Part shown: one piece after another, positions 41,290 through 50,987 of the stretch | Numbering within the stretch: position 1 is the stretch's first letter | Layout: each line of letters opens with the position of its first letter | Source: Deinococcus aquaticus | Lineage (GTDB): Bacteria > Deinococcota > Deinococci > Deinococcales > Deinococcaceae | NCBI RefSeq assembly: GCF_028622095.1 | Contig: NZ_CP115166.1 | Coordinates: 248,001-312,000, forward strand | Reading direction: 5' to 3' | Length of the DNA stretch: 64,000 nucleotides | Notes under the pieces: generated by a model | What the model was told of the DNA's origin: nothing | Seen by the model: the letters and a program-made list of their open reading frames with translations, nothing else | Databases searched by the model: none | Position numbers and translations under genes: made by a program

Positions 41290-41830
41290 GGGGTGGGGTG
41301 ACTCCTTGGTGAGGGCGCGGGGTGGAGGAAGGGGTGGCCGTGCCGGTTCAGGCCCGTGCGCGCGGACTGAACAGTGGGATGGACGGCCGCTGTGCAGTTC
41401 AGGTTCCGCGGGGGAAGGGTCTGAGCAAGCGGGCCGAATCGTGTATGACTCGTGAGGTTGAGCCTACGGGGGTGGGGGGGGGTGGGTCAAGCTGAACTGT
41501 CAATCTGTCAGATACGTGTCGGCTGCCCTGCCTAGACCGGCGCGGCGGTGTCAGGGCGCAGGGTTTCTGTGGTCAGCACCACGCACCGCGCCGGATTCCG
41601 CGTGGTGGGGCGCATTTCGTTCCTGAGTGCGCGTGGCAGGCGTCCCGAACGCCCTTTCAGGTGAAGGGTGCGTGAAGACTGGTGCCGGGCAGCCCGTCCC
41701 GGATGACAGGCCAGCGCGGAGTGGCATACTGAACCCAGTCCACAATTCAGCGCCCAGGCAGCCCCGGCCCACTGCCGGACCTCCCCTGCTCTCATCCGGT
41801 CCCCCGACCGAACCCCACGGAGGCTTCCTC
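41290..41830. promoter_or_regulatory. 541-bp divergent intergenic region
   Basis: This stretch separates the lipoprotein from the molybdopterin enzyme. It holds the homopolymer promoter at 41461-41490 on the minus strand and the GGAGG site before 41831. ORFs on both strands here have no conserved content, and I see no gene. Confidence 0.5.
41461..41490 (-). promoter_or_regulatory. Putative promoter with poly-C spacer
   Basis: On the minus strand TTGACC (41485-41490), an 18-base spacer and TAGGCT (41461-41466). The spacer contains nine consecutive C (41474-41482 as G on plus) plus runs of five and three. A one-base slip would change the -35/-10 spacing between 17, 18 and 19. TAGGCT is also the -10 box of the acyl-CoA dehydrogenase at 23960. 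Confidence 0.5.
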
Positions 41831-43963
41831 ATGACCGCACCCGATCCGACCCACCCGTACGCCAGCCCCCCCGCCCCCGACGGCGTGCACTACCGCGCCT
41901 GCAACCTGTGCGAGGCCATCTGCGGCCTGAAGATCACCGTGCAGGGCGGCCGCGTCACCGACGTGCGCGGCGACCCCGACGACCCCCTGAGTCGCGGCCA
42001 CATCTGCCCGAAAGGCACGGCGCTGCCCGACCTGCACGCCGATCCGGACCGCCTGAAAACCCCCATGCGCCGCGTCGGTGACAGCTGGGAACCCATGGAA
42101 TGGGAAGCGGCCCTCGACTACGTCGCCGCGCAACTCCGGGCCGTGCGGGAGCAGCACGGCGCCGACGCCGTCGCCACCTTCCAGGGCAACCCCAGCGTGC
42201 ATAACAGCGGCACCCTGCTGTCCGCCGGGGCGTTCCTGAAGGCCCTGGGCAGCCGCAGCCGCTACACCGCCACCAGCATCGACCAGTTACCCCACCACTT
42301 CGCCGGGGCCGAGATGTTCGGGCATCCGCTCATGCTGCCCATCCCCGACGTGGACCGCACAGACTTCTTCCTGATGATGGGCGCCAACCCGCTCGCCAGT
42401 AACGGCAGCATCATGACTGCGCCCGGCATCCGCGACCGCCTGAAAGCCATCCGCGCGCGCGGCGGCCGCGTCGTGCTGCTCGACCCGCGCCGCACCGAGA
42501 GCGCCGAGTACGCCACGGACTTCCACCACATCCGCCCCGGCACCGACGCCCTGTTCCTGCTGGCCCTGCTGAACGAGGTCTTCGCCAGCGGCCTGCAGCG
42601 CACCGCGCACCTGGGCGGCGTCATGACTGGCTTAGGCGCCCTGAAAGCCGCCGCCGCGCCCTTCACGCCGGAAGCCGTGGAGGCCCGCACGGGCGTCAGC
42701 GCCAGCGTGACCCGCGAACTCGCCCGCGCCTTCGCCTCCGCGCCCCGCGCCGCCGCGTACGGCCGCATCGGGCTGAGCATCCAGGAATTCGGCGGGCTGT
42801 GCCAGTGGCTCGTGAACGCTCTGAACGCCGTCACCGGCCACCTCGACACCGAGGGCGGCGCGATGTTCCCCTCTCCCGCCTTCGACCTGCTCGCCGGCGC
42901 GAAAGCCGGCGCCACCCACCACGGCCGCCACCACACCCGCGTGCGCGGCCTGCCGGAATTCGACGGTGAACTCCCGAACGTCGCCCTGGCCGAAGAGATC
43001 CTCACGCCCGGCGACGGCCAGATCCGCGCGCTGATCACGGTCGCCGGGAACCCCGTCCTGTCCGTCCCGGACGGCCAGGCCCTGGACCGCGCCCTTTCGG
43101 GCCTGGACTTCATGGTCAGCATCGACCCGTACCTGAACGAGACCACCCGCCACGCCCACGTGATCCTGCCGCCCGCCTTCGGCCTGGAAGTCCCTCACTA
43201 CGACGTGATCTTCCACCACTTCGCCGTGCGCAACACCGCCCGCTACTCCCAGCCCGTCTTCCCGATCCGGGACGACCAGCGCTTCGACTCCCAGATCTTC
43301 GCCGGACTCGTGCAGCGCCTGACCGGCAAGGCCCTCGCCACGCCCGAACAGCGCCTCAGCGCCGGCCTGGCCCACGGCCGCAGCGGCCTGACCCTGGACG
43401 ACCTGAAAGCCAACCCGCACGGCGTGGACCTCGGCCCGCTGCAACCCTGCCTGCCCGGCCGCCTGCTGACCGCCACCGGAGAGCTGCACCTCGCGCCCGC
43501 CCCCATGCTGGCCGACCTGCCCCGCCTGCAGGCCACGCTCGACCAGACCCCGGAACCCCTGGTCCTGATCGGCCGCCGGCAACTGCGCAGCAACAACTCC
43601 TGGATGCACAACACGCCCCGCCTGATGCGCGGCCCCGACCGCTGCACCGTGCAACTCAACCCCGCCGACGCCCAGGGCCTCGAACACGGCCAGACCATCC
43701 TGATCCGCTCCCGCGTGGGCCAGATCACCGCGCCGCTGGAAATCACGGACACCGTCATGCCCGGCGTCGCCTGCCTCCCCCACGGGTTCGGGCACGCCCG
43801 GGGCGGCACCCGCCTGAGCACCGCCGCCCAGCACGCCGGAGCCAGCCTGAACGACCTGACCGACCCAGGGCGTATCGACGCCCTGACCGGCAACGCCGCC
43901 GTGAACGGCACACCCATCACCGTGCACGCCGCCGAGCAGGTAGGGGAGAGCGCCGCCGACTGA
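41831..43963 (+). CDS. Molybdopterin-dependent oxidoreductase
   Basis: A 710-residue enzyme of the DMSO-reductase family. An N-terminal [4Fe-4S] site is formed by Cys24, Cys27, Cys31 and Cys59. The molybdopterin domains follow (FLMMGANPLASNGSIM, VVLLDPRRTESA, GNPVLSVPDG, NNSWMHNTPRL), with a C-terminal dinucleotide-binding beta barrel. The expected metal-ligand position (about 145, TATSIDQLPHH) shows no Cys. No membrane anchor, partner subunit or Tat signal is present, so it is probably a cytoplasmic oxidoreductase of unknown substrate. ATG 41831 has GGAGG. Confidence 0.88.
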   Translation: MTAPDPTHPYASPPAPDGVHYRACNLCEAICGLKITVQGGRVTDVRGDPDDPLSRGHICPKGTALPDLHADPDRLKTPMRRVGDSWEPMEWEAALDYVAAQLRAVREQHGADAVATFQGNPSVHNSGTLLSAGAFLKALGSRSRYTATSIDQLPHHFAGAEMFGHPLMLPIPDVDRTDFFLMMGANPLASNGSIMTAPGIRDRLKAIRARGGRVVLLDPRRTESAEYATDFHHIRPGTDALFLLALLNEVFASGLQRTAHLGGVMTGLGALKAAAAPFTPEAVEARTGVSASVTRELARAFASAPRAAAYGRIGLSIQEFGGLCQWLVNALNAVTGHLDTEGGAMFPSPAFDLLAGAKAGATHHGRHHTRVRGLPEFDGELPNVALAEEILTPGDGQIRALITVAGNPVLSVPDGQALDRALSGLDFMVSIDPYLNETTRHAHVILPPAFGLEVPHYDVIFHHFAVRNTARYSQPVFPIRDDQRFDSQIFAGLVQRLTGKALATPEQRLSAGLAHGRSGLTLDDLKANPHGVDLGPLQPCLPGRLLTATGELHLAPAPMLADLPRLQATLDQTPEPLVLIGRRQLRSNNSWMHNTPRLMRGPDRCTVQLNPADAQGLEHGQTILIRSRVGQITAPLEITDTVMPGVACLPHGFGHARGGTRLSTAAQHAGASLNDLTDPGRIDALTGNAAVNGTPITVHAAEQVGESAAD

Positions 43964-44055
43964 CGGACGGGGCGCAGGAAGTAGGGAGTGGGAAGTGGAT
44001 GGGGGTGGACCTCCGCCCCGGTCACTCCTTGCCGCAACCCCCCCCCGGAAACGAT

Positions 44056-44092
44056 GCGGAGGCCCCTGGCAGATCACGCCGGGGGCCTCCGC
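44056..44092. terminator. Terminator hairpin between convergent genes
   Basis: GCGGAGGCCCC (44056-44066) pairs perfectly with GGGGCCTCCGC (44082-44092). It lies between the molybdopterin enzyme and manA, which converge here. Confidence 0.6.
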
Positions 44093-44109
44093 TCAGGCTG
44101 GATGTTTGT

Positions 44110-45096
44110 TCAGCCCCGTGAGGAGCCGTTGCCCCTGCTCTCCACTGGCCCCACGCCCGGCTGCGCGACGAGCGCCCGCCCGTGCCCGTCAAGGCGGTAC
44201 GGGCCGGTCGCAGCGGGAATCAGCGCGGTCTGGTACGTGTCCAGGGTCAGGGTCTCGCTGCCGGCGCGCAGGGTCAGCGTACCGTTCACGACCGTCACCA
44301 GCGCGAACTGGCCCCGGGTGTCCTGCTCGTGGCCTGCGCTCACGCCGCGCAGCGTGAACTGCTCGCAGCGGACCAGTTCACCCAGTCCGCCGGTCTGCGC
44401 GGCCGTCCGCAGTTCTCCCTGCCGGGCCGGGTCGGTCACGGCCACGCTTTCCTCGAGGTGCAGGGCGCGTCCGGCGCTGGCGGGGCGGTCCCAGTCGAAC
44501 ACGCGGTACGTGGTGTCGCTCGCCTGCTGCACCTCGTACAGCAGCAGGCCCGGCCCCAGGGCGTGCAGGGTGCCCGCCGGAATGAACAGTGTGTCGCCCT
44601 CGTGCGGCCGGTGGCGCTGGCTGAGGTCCAGGATGCCGCCCCCCCGGATGGCGTCCGCCAGGGCCTGCGGGGTCGTGCCGGGCTGCACGCCCGCCAGCAG
44701 CTCCGCGCCGGGCTCGACGTGCAGGAAGTGCCACGCCTCGGTCTTGCCGCGCTCGCCGGGGCCGACCATCTCGCGGGCCTGCGCGTCGTTCGGGTGAACC
44801 TGTACGCTCAGCCAGTCGCGGCAGTCGAGCAGCTTGATCAGCAGCGGGAAGCCGTCCTTGGCGTCCTGCCCTGCGCCCAGCAGCGCGGCCGGGTGCGCGC
44901 CCATCAGGTCAGCGACCGTCTGCCCGGCCAGGGGGCCGCCGCTCACGACGCTCTGCCCGTCGGCAATCCAGGCCTCCCCGATGGGCGTGCCGTCCGGGGC
45001 GGGCGGAGCGAGGCGGTCCCCGCCCCACACGCGCGCCTGAAAGCGGGGCGTGAGCGGCACGAAGGCGGGCAGGTCAGCACTGGTCGGGTGGGTCAT
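44110..45096 (-). CDS. manA: Mannose-6-phosphate isomerase, type I-like
   Basis: Interconverts mannose-6-P and fructose-6-P. The 328-residue length is that of the short class I enzymes. The cupin metal site shows [18 protein letters not shown], and a second His in [19 protein letters not shown]. It feeds fructose-6-P, as does the GlcNAc pathway in this window. It lies 85 bases before an aldo/keto reductase gene on the same strand. Confidence 0.9.
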   Translation of the reverse strand: MTHPTSADLPAFVPLTPRFQARVWGGDRLAPPAPDGTPIGEAWIADGQSVVSGGPLAGQTVADLMGAHPAALLGAGQDAKDGFPLLIKLLDCRDWLSVQVHPNDAQAREMVGPGERGKTEAWHFLHVEPGAELLAGVQPGTTPQALADAIRGGGILDLSQRHRPHEGDTLFIPAGTLHALGPGLLLYEVQQASDTTYRVFDWDRPASAGRALHLEESVAVTDPARQGELRTAAQTGGLGELVRCEQFTLRGVSAGHEQDTRGQFALVTVVNGTLTLRAGSETLTLDTYQTALIPAATGPYRLDGHGRALVAQPGVGPVESRGNGSSRG

Positions 45097-45181
45097 GTCA
45101 GGGTCCTTTCAGGAGTGAAGGCAGGTGTTGGAAGCGGGAGGGGGACGGACCTGTCGGCAGAGGGCCGATCCTGACCGTCGG

Positions 45182-46186
45182 TCATGCGGGCGCCCCGCTC
45201 AGGATCGCCTCGATGGCGTCCAGTTCCGCGTCGGTCAGGGGCGGGGCGTTCAGGGCTCCGGCGGCGTCGGTAATCTGCTCGGGGCGGCTCGCGCCGATCA
45301 GGGCGCTCGTCACCTGCGGCCAGCGCAGCACCCACGCCAGCGCCAGTTGCACCAGCGTCTGCCCGCGCGCGGCGGCCACGTCGTTCAGCGCGCGGACCTG
45401 CGCGACCCGCTCCGGTGTCACGGCGCCTTCTTTCAGGAAGCCGGTGGCGCTCGCGGCGCGGGAATCGTCGGGAATACCGTTCAGGTAGCGGTTGCTCAGC
45501 AGCCCCTGCGCCAGCGGACTGAACACAATCGCGCCCACACCCTCGTCCTCCAGCGCGCCGGGCAGACCGTCGGGTTCCAGCCAGCGGTTGAACATCGAGT
45601 AACTCGGCTGGTTCAGCACGAACGGCGTGCCCAGGTCCCGCAGGATGGCGGCGGCCTCGCGCAGCAGCGCCGCCGGGTAGTTGCTGACGCCCACGTACAG
45701 CGCCCGCCCGCTGCGCACGATCTGATCGAGCGCCCCCATGGTCTCCGTCAGCGGCGTGTTCGGGTCCGGCCGGTGGTGGTAGAACACGTCCACGTACTCC
45801 AGGCCCAGCCGCTTCAGGCTCGCGTCGCACGACGCCAGCAGGTACTTGCGGCTGCCCCAGTCGCCGTACGGGCCGGGCCACATGGTGTACCCGGCCTTGC
45901 TGGACACGATCAGTTCGTCCCGGAACGGCGCGAGGTCGCCGCGCAGCAGCTGCCCGAAGGTCTCCTCGGCGCTGCCGGGCGGCGGGCCGTAATTGTTCGC
46001 CAGGTCGAAATGCGTGATTCCGGCGTCGAAGGCCGTGCGGACCATTGCTCGGGCGTTCTCGAAGCGGTCCACGCCGCCGAAGTTATGCCACAGGCCCAGT
46101 GACACGGCCGGAAGCAGCAGGCCGCTGCGGCCCGCGCGCCGGTAGGGAAGGGACTCGTACCGCTGCGGATTCGGATCGTAGATCAT
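45182..46186 (-). CDS. Aldo/keto reductase (YghZ/MgrA-type)
   Basis: A 334-residue NADPH-dependent TIM-barrel reductase. The catalytic tetrad is visible: Asp and Tyr in FDLANNYG, Lys in SSKAGY, His in FYHHRP. The extended N-terminus RYESLPYRRAGRSG and TMWPGPYGDWGSRKY insertion are those of YghZ-type enzymes, which reduce L-glyceraldehyde-3-P and methylglyoxal. The start ATG 46186 has GAGG; the longer frame has no support. Confidence 0.9.
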   Translation of the reverse strand: MIYDPNPQRYESLPYRRAGRSGLLLPAVSLGLWHNFGGVDRFENARAMVRTAFDAGITHFDLANNYGPPPGSAEETFGQLLRGDLAPFRDELIVSSKAGYTMWPGPYGDWGSRKYLLASCDASLKRLGLEYVDVFYHHRPDPNTPLTETMGALDQIVRSGRALYVGVSNYPAALLREAAAILRDLGTPFVLNQPSYSMFNRWLEPDGLPGALEDEGVGAIVFSPLAQGLLSNRYLNGIPDDSRAASATGFLKEGAVTPERVAQVRALNDVAAARGQTLVQLALAWVLRWPQVTSALIGASRPEQITDAAGALNAPPLTDAELDAIEAILSGAPA

Positions 46187-46295
46187 GGTTAACCTCACGG
46201 GGGAACGCTGAGAAGAGCAGTGCTGAGAAGGGTTGAGATGTGGGAGCGGGATCAGCCGTGACGTGACCGTGGACGAGAGAAGGTGCGGCCGGAGG

Positions 46296-48020
46296 TCAGT
46301 CTGACGGGTTCGGCCGGTCTGAACTGCCGGGAGTGGTGGGCGGTGACGCGGCCGGCGTCTGACCGGCCGGCTCACGCAATGCGAGAAACTGATGGACGAG
46401 CGCGATGCTCATGCTGCCCTCGCCGACGCTGCTGGCCACGCGTTTCACCGAGCCGCGCCGCACGTCCCCGGCGACGAACACACCCGGCACGCTGGTCTCC
46501 AGCGGGAACGGATCGCGGTCCAGCGGCCACGCCCCCTGCGGCGCGAGGTCCAGGCCCGAGCAGACGTAGCCGCGCTCGTCCCGCAGGACCACGCCCTCCA
46601 GCCAATCGGTGCGGGCGTCCGCGCCGATCAGGACGAACAGCGAGTCCGTCTCGACCGCCTCGTCCTGGCCGGTGTCGCTGTGGTGCACGGTCAGGCCCCG
46701 CAGGTGCGAGTCGCCGTGCAGGGCCGTGACCTCGCAGCACTCGCAGATGCGCACGTTCGGTTTGGCGCGCAACTGATCGATCAGGTACTGCGACATGCCC
46801 TTCTCCACGCGGTCCGCGCGGATCAGGATAGAGACCCGCTGCGCGTAGTTCGAGAAGAACAGCGCCGCCTGCCCGGCCGAGTTCCCACCGCCGATCAGGT
46901 ACACGTCCTTGCTGCGCGTGCCCGGCGCCTCGGTGCGGGCCGCGCCGTACCACACGCCGCGCCCCACGAACCGCTGCGCGTCCGGCAGGGGCAGCGTGCG
47001 CCACTCCACGCCCAGCGCCAGCACCACGCTGCGCGTGTGAACGCGCGTGCCGCCGTCCAGCACGACCGTGTGACTGTCCGGGCCGGGTTCCAGCGCGGTC
47101 GCCTCCCGGGTCGTGACGACCTCCGCCCCGAACCGCCGCGCCTGCCGCAGCGCCCGCGCGCTCAGCTCACCGCCCGACAGGCCCGTCGGGAAGCCCAGGT
47201 AATTCTCGATGCGGCTGCTGGTCCCGGCCTGCCCGCCCGGCGCCTGCTTCTCGACCAGCAGCGTACACAGGCCCTCCGACGCCCCGTACACCGCCGCCGC
47301 CAGTCCGGCCGGACCGCCGCCCAGGATCACCACGTCGTACCGCTCCAGCGCCGGGTCCACCTGCAGGCCCACGCGGCGCGCCACCTCGCGCACGTCCGGC
47401 TGGCGCAGCACCTCGCCGCCCGGCAGGATGACCGCCGGGAGCGGCCCAGCCTCGATCCCGGCCGGAATATCGCAGGCCAGCGCAGGCGCGCCCGGGTCCA
47501 GCCAGCGGAACACCACCTGATTGCGCGACAGGAAATCCCGCAGCTCAAAGCAGTGCAGGTCGTCCGGCGAACCGATCAGGAACGTGACGGGAGCCGGCGT
47601 CTCCAGCGCCACGCGCTGCAGGTTCCCCACCCGGCGCGTCATGTTCGCCATCACGGTCGCCGCCATCACCTCCGAGCGCCCCAGCAACGCCATGAAATCC
47701 GGGCCCTCCACGCGCATCACCCGCGCGGGCGTCAGGGCCATCAGGTCCACCGTGGCGGACGTGCCCAGCAGCAGCGGCAACTCCCCGAAAGAATCGCCGG
47801 GCCGGTAGGTATCCACCGCCTGCGGCACGCCGCTCACCTCCTTCGTGACGGCCAGTTCCCCCTCCAGCAGCACGAAGAACGAGACCGAGTCCCCCTCGCG
47901 GATCAGGTACTCGCCCTCGTTCAGGTGCACGTCGGCCGCGTCCAGCGCCGCCGCGTGCAGCAGCGTGTCATCCAGCTCCGCGAACAGCGGCAGGTCACGC
48001 AGGCATTCGGGCGTGATCAC
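46296..48020 (-). CDS. cNMP-binding domain fused to thioredoxin-reductase-like protein
   Basis: A 574-residue fusion. A cyclic-nucleotide-binding domain (about 1-130, PGDSFGELPLLLG) leads into a thioredoxin-like segment (about 145-215), then a two-dinucleotide-binding reductase (about 225-540) with VVILGGGPAGLAAAVYGA for FAD and VYLIGGGNSAGQAALF for NADPH. The redox CxxC of thioredoxin reductase is replaced: GRGVWYGAARTEA where the Cys pair should be. Electrons must therefore leave by another route, as in ferredoxin/flavodoxin-NADP reductases. The C-terminal tail is Pro/Ser-rich. Confidence 0.85.
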   Translation of the reverse strand: MITPECLRDLPLFAELDDTLLHAAALDAADVHLNEGEYLIREGDSVSFFVLLEGELAVTKEVSGVPQAVDTYRPGDSFGELPLLLGTSATVDLMALTPARVMRVEGPDFMALLGRSEVMAATVMANMTRRVGNLQRVALETPAPVTFLIGSPDDLHCFELRDFLSRNQVVFRWLDPGAPALACDIPAGIEAGPLPAVILPGGEVLRQPDVREVARRVGLQVDPALERYDVVILGGGPAGLAAAVYGASEGLCTLLVEKQAPGGQAGTSSRIENYLGFPTGLSGGELSARALRQARRFGAEVVTTREATALEPGPDSHTVVLDGGTRVHTRSVVLALGVEWRTLPLPDAQRFVGRGVWYGAARTEAPGTRSKDVYLIGGGNSAGQAALFFSNYAQRVSILIRADRVEKGMSQYLIDQLRAKPNVRICECCEVTALHGDSHLRGLTVHHSDTGQDEAVETDSLFVLIGADARTDWLEGVVLRDERGYVCSGLDLAPQGAWPLDRDPFPLETSVPGVFVAGDVRRGSVKRVASSVGEGSMSIALVHQFLALREPAGQTPAASPPTTPGSSDRPNPSD

Positions 48021-48211
48021 GCCCCGCCCGCCCCGCTCACGTGCGCCTGCACCGTGCCGACCCCGTCTGCTGTTCCTGCCCGCTCCGTTCCCGCGTGTAC
48101 TGCGCTGCGCTGTGCCATGACTGCCCCCCGGTATGTCTGCCCCAGTATGCCCGCCTGCGCCGCCCGCATGAGTGGTTGGGCAACACCGTTCAGGACCGCG
48201 TGCCGCTCCGG

Positions 48212-49180
48212 TCAGGGTTGCCAGTGGCGGGCCAGGAACGCCGCGCGTTCCAGCGCCTGCACGTTCTCGCCGCCCTCATGCCGGTTGAACTCGTACACCC
48301 GCATCTCCCTGGGCCCGGCGTAGGCGTTGAAGGCCGCGTACACCGTGCTGGGTGGGCAGACCTCGTCCATCAGGCCTACCGAGAACAGGGCTGCCGCCTG
48401 CGCCCGCGCCGCGAAATGCACGCCGTCGAAGTACGCCAGCACGCCGAACACGTCCTCCGCGCGGCCCCGGTGTGTTTTCAGGTACGCCGTGATCTCCGCG
48501 TACGGGAAGCTGTCGACCAGCCGCGCCGCGCGCCCGAAGTGGCACAGGAACGGCACGTCCGGCAGGCACAACTGCACGTCACACAGGCCCGCCGCTGCCA
48601 GCGCCATCCCGCCGCCCTGACTGCCCCCGGCGACCGCCACGCGCGCGCCGTCGACCTCCGGGTGCGCGCGGGCAGCCTCGACGGCCCGCACGGCGTCCGT
48701 GAACACCCGGCGGTAGTAGTACGTCTCGCGGCTCTGAATGCCGCGAGTCATGAAGCCCGGCACCTGCGGGCCCGCGCCCGGCGCGTCGTCCGGCGTGTCA
48801 CCCTGCCGCCACCCGCTGCCCTGCCCGCGCGTGTCCATCAGCAGGTGCGCGTACCCCATGCTGGCGTACCCCAGGTGATCGCCCGGCAACCCGCGCCCGC
48901 CGCCGTACCCGACGAACTCGGTCACGCACGGCAGGCGGCCCGTGCGGGCGCGCGGCAGCGTCAGCCAGCCTTTCACGGGCTGCCCGGCCCAACCGGCGAA
49001 GGTCACGTCGAACACGTCCACCGTCACGAACGGCGTCTGAACCGGCGTGAACGTGGCGTTCAGGTCGAAGCGGCGGGCCTCGGCCAGCGTCTGCGCCCAG
49101 AACGCATCGAAATCCGCCGGGGCGGGCGCGGCGGCGCGGTAGGTCTGAAGCTGTTCGGGCGGAAGATCGAAGTGAGCCAC
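48212..49180 (-). CDS. Acetylxylan esterase / cephalosporin-C deacetylase family
   Basis: A 322-residue alpha/beta hydrolase of carbohydrate-esterase family 7. The catalytic Ser is in AGGSQGGGMALA, the Asp in GLMDEVCPPST and the His in NRHEGGE. It closely follows the Bacillus Cah pattern from FDLPPEQLQTY to FLARHWQP. It removes acetyl groups from xylo-oligosaccharides or similar small esters. I chose GTG 49180, which fits the family N-terminus; GTG 49195 is an alternative. No signal peptide. Confidence 0.88.
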   Translation of the reverse strand: MAHFDLPPEQLQTYRAAAPAPADFDAFWAQTLAEARRFDLNATFTPVQTPFVTVDVFDVTFAGWAGQPVKGWLTLPRARTGRLPCVTEFVGYGGGRGLPGDHLGYASMGYAHLLMDTRGQGSGWRQGDTPDDAPGAGPQVPGFMTRGIQSRETYYYRRVFTDAVRAVEAARAHPEVDGARVAVAGGSQGGGMALAAAGLCDVQLCLPDVPFLCHFGRAARLVDSFPYAEITAYLKTHRGRAEDVFGVLAYFDGVHFAARAQAAALFSVGLMDEVCPPSTVYAAFNAYAGPREMRVYEFNRHEGGENVQALERAAFLARHWQP

Positions 49181-49337
49181 GCCCCAGCAGACCACACGCG
49201 GGGCCGTCCGTGGGGCCAGTCCGGGTAGCGCCGTTCAGGCGGGGATATTCATCCATTCATGGAGGGGCGGGCGGTCAGGCCCAGGCACCCGCCCTGGACC
49301 TTCACCGCCCGCCTCCTGGCCAGCGTTCCGCCGGGGC

Positions 49338-50987
49338 TCAGCTGCCCTGCATGGCGGCCCGCGCCGCTTCCTGCAGGGGCCGCCACGCGACCTTGCCGGT
49401 GGGGCTGCGCGGCAGGCTGTCCACGAACTGCCAGTCGCGCGGGACTTTGTAGGTGGCCATCTGCTCGCGCGCCCAGGCTTCCAGTTCGGCGGGCGTGGCG
49501 TTCATGCCGGGGCGCAGCACGACCAGCGCGCGGGCGCGTTCGCCGCTGCGTTCGTCGGGCACGCTGATCACGCAGGCTTCCTGAATGGCGGGGTGGGCGT
49601 GCAGCAGGTTCTCGACCTCGGCCGGCCAGACCTTCATGCCCGACACGTTCACCATGCGCTTGAGGCGGTCCGCGAAGAAGAAGTACCCCTCGTCGTCCAT
49701 GTACCCCAGGTCGCCCGTGCGGAAGAACTGCTGCCCGCCGATGTCCATGAACGCCTCGGCGGTCGCGTCGGGGCGGTTCCAGTAGCCCTGCATGACCTGC
49801 GGCCCCCGGATCACGATCTCACCCGTCTGACCGGCCGGGAGTTCCTGCCCGCTCTCGATATCCACGATGCGGGAATCCACGTTGAACAGCGGAATGCCCA
49901 GGCACTGGAGCTTCTGCCGGCCCTTGGGGTTGCTGTGAGACTGCGCCATGGTCTCGGACAGGCCGTACCCTTCGAGGAACATGATGCCCGTCAGGTCCAG
50001 CAGGCGCTGCCCGACCGACGCTGGCAGGCTGGCCCCGCCGCCCGTGACGCTGCGCAGCGACCCCAGGTCCGCCGCGTTGAAGTTCGGGGAGGCCATCAGG
50101 TCGATGACCATTGTGGGCGTGTTCGTCCAGAGGGTCACGCCCTGCTCGCGGATCAGGGTGCGGGCCGCGTCCCGGTCCCAGCGGGACATGATCACGACCC
50201 GCGCGCCGCTGGTCACGCCGCCCATCAGCGAGTTGATGAACCCCGTCACGTGGAAGAACGGCAGGGCCGCCAGGAACACGTCCTCGACGCTGCTGTCCAC
50301 CCACACGCCCGCGCCGAACACGTTGGCCTGCACGCTGCTGTGCGTGTGCATGCAGCCCTTGGGAAGCCCGGTCGTGCCGGACGTGTACGGCATGATGCAC
50401 AGGTCCGCGGCCGTCACGTTCGCCATCGGGACGGGCTCGGCGTTCAGCGCGGTTTCCAGGGTCACGTCGTCGCCCTGCAACTCGGCTTCCACGTCCAGAC
50501 CGTCGGGAATCGGCACGCCGCACGCGGGATCCGTGCCGCGCATGACGTTCGCCACGACCGCGTGCGCCAGCCCGCCCTGCTTGGCCCGCTCGTACAGTTC
50601 AGCGCCGACCACGCCCACGCGAATCCCGGCGTCCTGCAGGAAGAACCCGAACTCGCGGGCCTGCAGCATGGGGGCCAGCGGCACCACCACCGCGCCCAGG
50701 TGCCACGCGGCAAAGGCGCTGATCACCCACGCGGGGCTGTTCTGCATCCACACAGCCACGCGGTCACCCTGCCCGACACCCTGCGCGGCGAGGTGCCCGG
50801 CCAGGTGCTCGGCCTGCTCACGCAGTTCGCGGTACGTCACCTCGTGCCCGTAATGCCACAGGGCGACCTTGTCGGGGTAGCGTTCGGCGGTCACGTGCAG
50901 GCTGTGCATCAGGCCGGTGGCGGGCAGGGTCAGGGAACGCGGTTTCCCGGCGGGCCAGAAGCGGGTAGGAGCAGGAGCAGTCGTCAT
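49338..50987 (-). CDS. Acyl-CoA ligase (AMP-binding family)
   Basis: A 549-residue long-chain acyl-CoA synthetase-like enzyme. It activates a carboxylic acid with ATP and joins it to CoA. The P-loop is YTSGTTGLPKGCMHTH, the A5 motif EGYGLSETMAQ, the A7/A8 region TGDLGYMDDEGYFFFADRLKRM and the catalytic Lys in PTGKVAWRPL. ATG 50987 has GGAGG; the 185-residue extension in the longer frame is low-complexity. It could feed the acyl-CoA island at 22-35 kb. Confidence 0.92.
   Translation of the reverse strand: MTTAPAPTRFWPAGKPRSLTLPATGLMHSLHVTAERYPDKVALWHYGHEVTYRELREQAEHLAGHLAAQGVGQGDRVAVWMQNSPAWVISAFAAWHLGAVVVPLAPMLQAREFGFFLQDAGIRVGVVGAELYERAKQGGLAHAVVANVMRGTDPACGVPIPDGLDVEAELQGDDVTLETALNAEPVPMANVTAADLCIMPYTSGTTGLPKGCMHTHSSVQANVFGAGVWVDSSVEDVFLAALPFFHVTGFINSLMGGVTSGARVVIMSRWDRDAARTLIREQGVTLWTNTPTMVIDLMASPNFNAADLGSLRSVTGGGASLPASVGQRLLDLTGIMFLEGYGLSETMAQSHSNPKGRQKLQCLGIPLFNVDSRIVDIESGQELPAGQTGEIVIRGPQVMQGYWNRPDATAEAFMDIGGQQFFRTGDLGYMDDEGYFFFADRLKRMVNVSGMKVWPAEVENLLHAHPAIQEACVISVPDERSGERARALVVLRPGMNATPAELEAWAREQMATYKVPRDWQFVDSLPRSPTGKVAWRPLQEAARAAMQGS

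Noticed and set aside
41627..41830. 68-residue N-terminal extension of the molybdopterin enzyme
   Set aside because: It crosses the promoter region and is low-complexity; ATG 41831 has a clear GGAGG site.
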